Below are positions 57,817 to 64,000 of a stretch of DNA of 64,000 nucleotides, in pieces. Below the pieces are notes generated by a model. The model was not told the DNA's origin, searched no databases, and saw nothing but the letters and a program-made list of their open reading frames with translations. The number at the start of each line of letters is the position of its first letter. Positions within the stretch are counted from its first letter, which is position 1. The translations under genes and the position numbers were made by a program. Origin of the DNA: Monoraphidium neglectum. Lineage: Eukaryota; Chlorophyta; Chlorophyceae; Sphaeropleales; Selenastraceae. The stretch spans positions 1 to 64,000 of the forward strand of contig NW_014013612.1 of the NCBI RefSeq assembly GCF_000611645.1, given 5' to 3'.

Positions 57817-60800
57817 TCAGGTGCGCCGTCCCCCTGACGGCGCGTTGAACCTCGAAAACTTCTCCCTGAACTCCGCCGCAAGGCCCTTGAACGTGGCCAC
57901 CACCTGCGCATCCAGAGAGGCGTGCTCTGGTGTGGACGCCACCCCGCCGCCAGAGGGCTTTGGGCCCCTCACAACAGCACCGTTGTCATCGTCATCGTCA
58001 TCATCATAATCGCCGCCACTGCCATCGCTGTCGTCGGCCTGGCAGGCCTCCAGGCAGTGCACGCACGCGTGCAGGATGCCTTCCAGTGACTTGAGGGACT
58101 GCGGGGTAGCAGGGTGGTGGTGTGCCGCGTTCTTGTTGCCTCAACGCCTTTGGGAGTGATAGTCCGTGGGTGGGCTTGGCTGGAAGAACGATTTCAATGC
58201 AGCCAACAGAATACAAAAGTGCCTCTCTCACTGAGTGCGGCCGCTGGTCGCGAAGCTTACGGCCCACGTGCGCGCAGGGACCACTGAACAGCGGGGCCAG
58301 GGCAGCAGACCTGAGAGCGCTCTCTCCTGGCTGGAACGACCGCGCACCTGCCACGCGTCGCCCTCCAGCATGCCGTTCGCGCGCACGAGGGCGCGCTTGG
58401 AGACGTGCTTGTAGTAATCCAGGATGTACCTGGGAAAGGGGGTGCAAAGTCCACGGCACGTTGGAGAGAGCCAGGACTGCACTCACTGTTGGATGCACCC
58501 ACCTTTTATTGTGCCCACGCACATAAAGCGAAGGTGTGCAGGATCCCGAAGTTTCAGGCAACTGCACGCGTACCGCCACCTGCGCAAACATGGACTCACG
58601 CGTTGAGCTCCCCGCCGCCGCCGGCGGCCGCCCCGAGCAGCGGCAGCGCCGCCGCCTCGGGCGCGGCGCCCTGCGGGACATGCTCCAGCAGCTCAGCCGC
58701 GGAGCCAAACTCGTCGCCGCCGCCTGGGAGCCCCGCGAAGGGGCTGCACACAGAGGACGGCACCCGCCACGCGCCCAGCTGGCCGCACTTCGAAGTCGCC
58801 TGTTGCACCACCCACGGCGCGCCGGCGGCCGCCTTGTAGCGCAGGCCGGACACAGGCAGCTCGTGCTGCTGCCTCTGCACGCCGGGCTGCGGCGTCGCCG
58901 CCGCTGCCGCCGAGGCCGCCATGTGCGCGGCGCGCAGGCGTGCGGCCAGGGCGCGTGTGAGGAGCTGCAGTGCCCCGGCCTCGTGCTGCTCCACCGCCGC
59001 CCTCGCAGGGGCCGGCAGGGACGGTAGGATCACCTGGGGTTTGGGCGTATGTTTGCCAGGTGTTGCCAGAGTGTTCAACTGTACAACTGGCCGACGTCAG
59101 GTCAGATATTTCAAGGCGGGTGTTGTGGGGATGGTGCGTCGAGCAGGTGCTGCTCATGCTCAGAACCTGCTGCTGGGTGACTGCATCTTTGAACAGTGCC
59201 CAGAAAACAGCTCCCGGACTGGACTGAGCAGCAAGCTGAGTCGTGCCACCACATCAGCCAGCACCCGGCCAAGGCTCACGAGGGAGGGCGTGTCCGCCTT
59301 GTGGCGCCGCCAGTGCGCGACGGCCATGGGATGCAGCCGCTGCCGCAGGAACGCGTGGCACAGCACCAGCAGGAACGCCTCTTGGCGCCCCGCGGCCGAC
59401 TCGTTGGCGGCCGCCAGGTCGTGGAAGGCGCCTGACGCCAGCAGGCGGCCCACCAGAAAGTTGGACGGCTCGGTCCTGTTGAAGAGGGGATCATGAGGCC
59501 GCCACAATGGGTTGACGTTGAGCGGCGAATCTAGTCAATATTGCTGGTCAAAGAATGTCAGGCCGTGTTTAGAAGCAAGCACAGGCAGGGAAGGTCAGGT
59601 TGCTAATGTGTGGCACAATCTTGAGCGCCAATGCGTTGATTGCCCGTGAGGTACAGGCCAGCACCAGCGCACCAGAAGATGTGAGTGGCCAGCCCGGCGA
59701 AGCCCACGGGCGCGCCCGAGGTGTTCAACAGGTTGGAGGTCTGGCGAGGAGGAGTGTGCGTGTGAGTGCGCTAGAAAAACAGCATTGCGGTGCTGACATT
59801 GCCAAGTTGGCGGCGCACAGCAGCAGCGACATGTCTCAGAGCTGTGAACTAGCGAGAAGAATGTTTCAAGACCGCACAACGGCAGCGCCGCAGCCAGGTT
59901 TGCAGTGCGGTCAATCAGCAACTGCTTGCTTTTAATCCTCACGGGTGGCTGGACTCTAGATGGACTGAGCCCACTGCATCCACAGTCCAGCATCCTTTGA
60001 TCCGCCTCACCTTGAGGTAGTCCAGAGCAAACTCAAACGCCACCCTCTGCCGCCCCGCCACCCCCGGGTCACTGGCCCCCAGGAACGGCTCCTCCACCAG
60101 GGCTAGCAGGCTCCTGCGCGCGGCCAGCAGCGACGCCTCGGCGGCGCGCGCGGCGGGGCCCAGCTGGCGCGCCGCGGGCGCGGCTTGCGGCTGGCCGCCA
60201 GTGCCGCCGGCGCCGCCTCCTACCCTGGCTGCCAGGTCGTCTGACAGCTGGCGGTGCAGCAGGAGCATGCGCAGGACCAGGGTGGGGGTGAGCAGGAACT
60301 GCCCGCGCAGACGTGGCAGCTCGGAAACCCTGGGGAGCGGTAGGCGAAGATTGGAAGCGGTTGGTTTGGACTGGCGTTGGCAATCACGGCGGATGAGTGG
60401 TGCTGCAAAAAGGTCAGGACGACTCAGATGAGGGGGATGGCTGCCATGTTTTGGTGATGAGCAGAGCGCGGCAGTCGATTGATGCACCTCCTCCTGCAAG
60501 CCCTTGGGCAAGCGCCCGCGTCACCGCCTGGACTGGTCTGTGTATTGCGTGGCCCCGCTCCCGTCCCATCCGCACGCTGCGCGCCTGAGTGCGTGCACCC
60601 TGTCCAGGGGCAGGGCGTAGTGCACCACGTGGCCCTTTGGGTCCAGGCCCCGGCGCCCGCTGCGGCCGCTCATCTGGGCGTAGTTGAGCGCGTCCAGGAA
60701 GGGGCTGCGCGCGGGCAGTGGCGGGGCAGGGGGGTGGAGGGACCCAGTGGGGCAGGCCCGCGGCTGCTTTTGGGTTTGAAGCTGTGGCCACTCAAAAGAG

Positions 60801-63800
60801 CGCTGCATGCTGCGAGACGGGGCGGCAGGGCAAGTGGTTTCTTCTGCGTGTGCCCATCCCAAGACTGACTGGGGAGAGTGGCCACCCCGCTGGTGACCCC
60901 CAACAAGAGAGGTGCCCGTTGTGCCCCACCTGTCGCCCGCCATGACCACGGCCCGGCAGGGCATGTGGATGCCGTACGCCAGGGTGCCCGTGGCCGCCAC
61001 CACCTGCGCGTCAATTTTTAAGTGCAAGCATCCACCGCCAAAGCCAACTCAGGTCGGTCTTAGCTGATACGCATGCAAGGAAACGGCCGGGTTTCAAACA
61101 TTTTCGACACCTTCCATCCATCCCATGATAGCTGCACCGTCGCCGCACCCCTGGGCGGCCGCCAGCCCCTGTGCATCAAGCTATTGGGCGGCCTGGTGTG
61201 CGGCCTCGCCGCGAGGTGCTTTGACCTGAAGAGCATCTCCACTGCCTGGCGGTACTTGGTGTCCAGGCCACCATGGTGGGCCTGGGGCCGAGGGGAGAGG
61301 AGGGGAGAGGAGGGGTGGACAAAGCCTCAGCTAAAGCATACAGGGTCGGTCGGCCGGTCGGTCGGCAACTCAACAAGCGGTTGGGCGGGTGGTCCACCCT
61401 GGTCTGCTAGGCACCACAAAACCTTGCACAATAACGCGATCACACGATTGACGTGCGCCTATGTATCCACCAAAAGCAGGGGCTCCACCCTGGCAGTAGG
61501 CGGCCAGGATGTGGAGGCGCGCCGCCGCACGGTCTTGACGTCCCTCTGGTCGCTGCACTCCCCTGCCCCACGCACCGCAACGCCGCGCATAAGCCCCCTC
61601 AGCAGGTCCTCCTCACAGCCCTGTGACCGCAGGTCCTCCACGGTGTGCAGCAGCACCTGGGGTACCCCAATGGACACGGGCAACAGCTGAGGATTGGAGC
61701 ATGCATGCCAAACTGCAGGCGGCGCTGGATCGTGGGGCATCCCCATCCTGCCCTGCTGGCAGCTGGTTCAGTCCGTACATAGCCAACTTCTGCGGTACGC
61801 CCCTCTTTCACACTGCTGCGCACTTCCTGTCACAGCAAGCTCGACCCCGCGCACACACCTCGCTCGCAGCCTTGTCTGGCGCATGAAACGTGAAGGAAGG
61901 GTCCGGCACCTCGCGCCCCGCATCATCCAGCTCCTCCGCAGCAAACACTATGCCGTCGATTGCGAACGTCGCCGCCGCCGCCCCTCCCGGCGGCCCCGCC
62001 CCCTCGGCCGCGCCCTGCCCCTCCTCGTCGCGGGCGCCGCCCCTGCGTTTGGCGTGCGCCTCGGACTCGCGCGCCCTGGCGAGGGCCTCGGCCGCCTCGC
62101 GAGCGCGCTCTGCGTCGCGGCGCTTGTTGGCAAGCTCCCTCGCGTACCTGGGGGAGGGGGCGCGGAGGGAGCGGGGTGGAGGGGGCATGTACAGGCAATG
62201 CTGACGGCTTCAGAAAGGACGTGGCGGGCAAATAAAGGTCCAGGTTATAGTCATACATGCAGAACTGAGCCAGAGGTGGCCGAGCCAGCATGCAGGGCTG
62301 CTGCGTGCTGCACAGGGCCGGCGCTTGCACCCTGTCCGTCAAATGAGTCTCATCAACGCACTGCCCCCCGCGCCAGTCAATGCTCAGCCCCGCGTGCCTC
62401 CTGCGTGCGTGTGCCTCCTCTTCCTCCAGCAGCGCCACCGTGGACGACACAAACGCCTCACACATGGACCTGTGGCGTTACAGCGACAGTCGGTGGACAG
62501 GGCACGTGATCAGGAGTCAGGTGTCGGAGGCGGAAGACGGGCAGGTGCACGCATTAAGGAAGCTTTGATAAGTGCATTCACACAGGAGGGCGCGGCGTGA
62601 GCCAGCAGCAGGCAAAGGCGCGCCCAGACGGCGCACAGCTTAATGGCCGATTGAGCCGCGGGTCTATTTGTCCCTAGAGGAGTCCATCAGCCCCACCGTT
62701 GGAACTGGAACACAATGGTCGGCATCAGTGCGCGCTCCCTCAGCTCCCGCAGCAGCGGCATCAGGTTGAGCAGCTGGTAGGAGCTGCGGCAGGCAGGGGG
62801 TGGCCAGGGCCAATGGCGGGAGCGAGGGTTGTGCTTTTGTAGCGAGGGGCGGGGCGCGTGCCATGAGGCCCGAGCGGAGCAAGGCCCTAAGCTTGAAGCG
62901 GCCGTCCTTCATCGCATGGACCTGCACCGTACCACACCCAGGATCAGCATGCAGCAGGGGCACGCACCCACGGTCAAACTCAGCAACCAAGCCGCCAGTG
63001 CACGGCCCTCAGGCACTGGTGCGCACGTGCCGCACGCAGAGACCCAGCACAGAGGCAGAGGGACCAGCGCCGCGCGTGCGGCACGCAGAGGCAGATCTGG
63101 TGGATGAGCTCTGTGCAATTTCGGTGCAGCAGGCTGCCCTCCAAGCCCACCTGGCGTTCAAGGGCAGCCGCGGGTTGGCCGCCTCCCACTCTGCGGCGTG
63201 CTGCGCTGTCGCCTCCTCCGCGCCCCGCCCCAGGCGCCGCAGCACGCGAGACACCACCTCGGGCCCGAGCAGCCCGCCGTGCCCCTGCTGCTGCCGCTGC
63301 TCCTGCTGCCCCTGCCTGGCCCACGACACCAGCAGCTCAACCAGCCGCCCCGCCCAGCGCTTGGCGGCCTGGCGCGTGATCAGCGCGGCCGGCGCCGCCG
63401 GCTGCTCCTGACCATGCCCGCGCCGCGGCGGGTCGCCCGGGGTCGCGCCACCAGGGGCCGCAACAATGCCCTCCACAGTGCAGCCGTCCAGCGCCGCGCG
63501 GGCATCTGTCAGCCACGCCGCCCTCGCTGCAACACAAAGGGCGGCACTGCCGACCGCAGCGCCGGCCGCGGCGCCGCCGCCGTCCTCTGCCGCTGTTGCA
63601 GGCTGGTGCTGCTGCTGCCTCTCCTGCTGCTCCCGCTGCAGCGCCCCCGGATCTGCCTCTTCGTCTGCCGCTGCGGCCGCCAGCTCCGCGTCCATTGCGT
63701 CAAACAGAGCCAGGGCCTCATCAGGGCTCAGGGCCAGCCCCTTGGGCCACCCCGCGCGCGCCAGGTGCTCCGCGCTGACACTGCCGGCTGGGTGGAGCCG

Positions 63801-64000
63801 CAGCAGGCGCCCGTGCTTTCCCTCGCCGCCGCAGCTGCCGCCGCCGGCCCCCACGGTCCACACCGGCTGCAGCGGCCGCTCCTGACCCGCCGCGGGCTGG
63901 CCCGCCGCTGCCCCTGGGCTTGCAGCCGCTGCTGCCGGCTCCCCTCCGCGGCCACCGCCGCCCCCAGCCAGCAGCTCCACGCCCCCACCCTCGTCCGCGT
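57817..64000 (-). CDS. DDX60-like SKI2-family RNA helicase (partial, C-terminal part)
   Basis: The 5' end lies beyond the right edge. Leftward exons with agreeing phases: >64000-63151, 62783-62697, 62469-62362, 62147-61859, 61686-61576, 61281-61210, 61003-60930, 60704-about 60530, 60329-60011, 59740-59673, 59475-59253, 59033-58600, 58429-58348 and 58098-57817. Helicase domain 2 is clear: LMPTIVFQFQR; AHHGGLDTKYRQAVEMLFR; VVAATGTLAYGIHMPCRAVV (motif V); YAQMSGRSGRRGLDPKG (motif VI). Downstream features are those of DDX60 rather than SKI2/MTR4: LTPTLVLRMLLLH; PVGFAGLATHIFWTEPSNF; VCSPFAGLPGGGDEF; NAYILDYYKHVSKRALVRAN; QVVATFKGLAAEFREKF at the end. A DDX60 role in antiviral RNA sensing is described for vertebrates; function in algae is unknown. 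A long Ala/Gln-rich region (63151-64000) and an Arg/Glu-rich insert at 62147-61950 are species-specific. Motifs I-III must lie outside the window. Confidence 0.88.

Noticed and set aside
62820..62940. VHAMKDGRFKLR frame as an extra DDX60-like exon
   Set aside because: It has no usable GT donor, and joining 63151 directly to 62783 is phase-perfect (NAS-SYQLLNLM).
1..64000. CRISPR arrays, rRNA genes, IS elements, viral genes
   Set aside because: None seen; the only tandem array (18206-19100) has snoRNA rather than CRISPR structure.

Overview
The window looks like nuclear DNA of a green alga, most likely a GC-rich trebouxiophyte of the Chlorella type. The evidence is: genes cut by many short introns with GTGAGY/GTGCGY donors; a plant-type gene set (FAE1-type 3-ketoacyl-CoA synthase, ATH-type ABCA half transporter, MAP65, predicted chloroplast proteins); very high GC; many (GT)n, (CA)n and (CAG)n tracts; and TGTAA motifs behind several stop codons. 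There are no operons, rRNA genes, CRISPR arrays or recognisable complete transposons. The species call is inference. Exon models come from reading frames, GT/AG sites and phase agreement, not transcripts.

Layout, left to right. 324-827 (-): 5' part of a PDZ/MET1-TEF30-like chloroplast protein running off the left edge. 1420-5465 (+): PP2C phosphatase. 7801-8109 (+): SRP14. 9615-15555 (+): secreted 5'-nucleotidase-type metallophosphoesterase in 15 exons. 16795-20385 (+): GRWD1-type WD40 ribosome-assembly factor whose 1.2-kb intron carries six tandem C/D-box snoRNA candidates. 21898-28931 (+): ABCA half transporter with an assembly gap in one intron. 30730-33868 (-): 3-ketoacyl-CoA synthase. 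35891-39807 (+): cytochrome P450. 41125-46617 (-): MAP65/PRC1/ASE1 microtubule bundler. 47037-48048 (+): unrecognised, probably plastid membrane protein. 49326-51854 (-): UFD1. 52343-54038 (+): dephospho-CoA kinase. 54663-about 56830 (-): strongly diverged HSP70 ATPase-domain protein. 57817-64000 (-): C-terminal part of a DDX60-like SKI2-type helicase, continuing past the right edge.

The genes are mostly unrelated housekeeping functions, as usual for a eukaryotic chromosome. Two themes recur: ribosome biogenesis (GRWD1 hosting snoRNAs predicted to target 18S rRNA), and membranes and lipids (KCS, ABCA, P450, dephospho-CoA kinase). Divergent pairs share upstream regions: MET1-like/PP2C, KCS/P450, MAP65/plastid protein, UFD1/dephospho-CoA kinase.

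The most interesting observations are: (1) the intronic snoRNA array with covarying terminal stems and a shared antisense element to the universally conserved 790-loop region of 18S rRNA; (2) the DDX60-like helicase; (3) an HSP70-like protein whose nucleotide-binding motifs are all degraded; (4) a recurring intron design with GT-rich sequence at the donor and CA-rich sequence at the acceptor.
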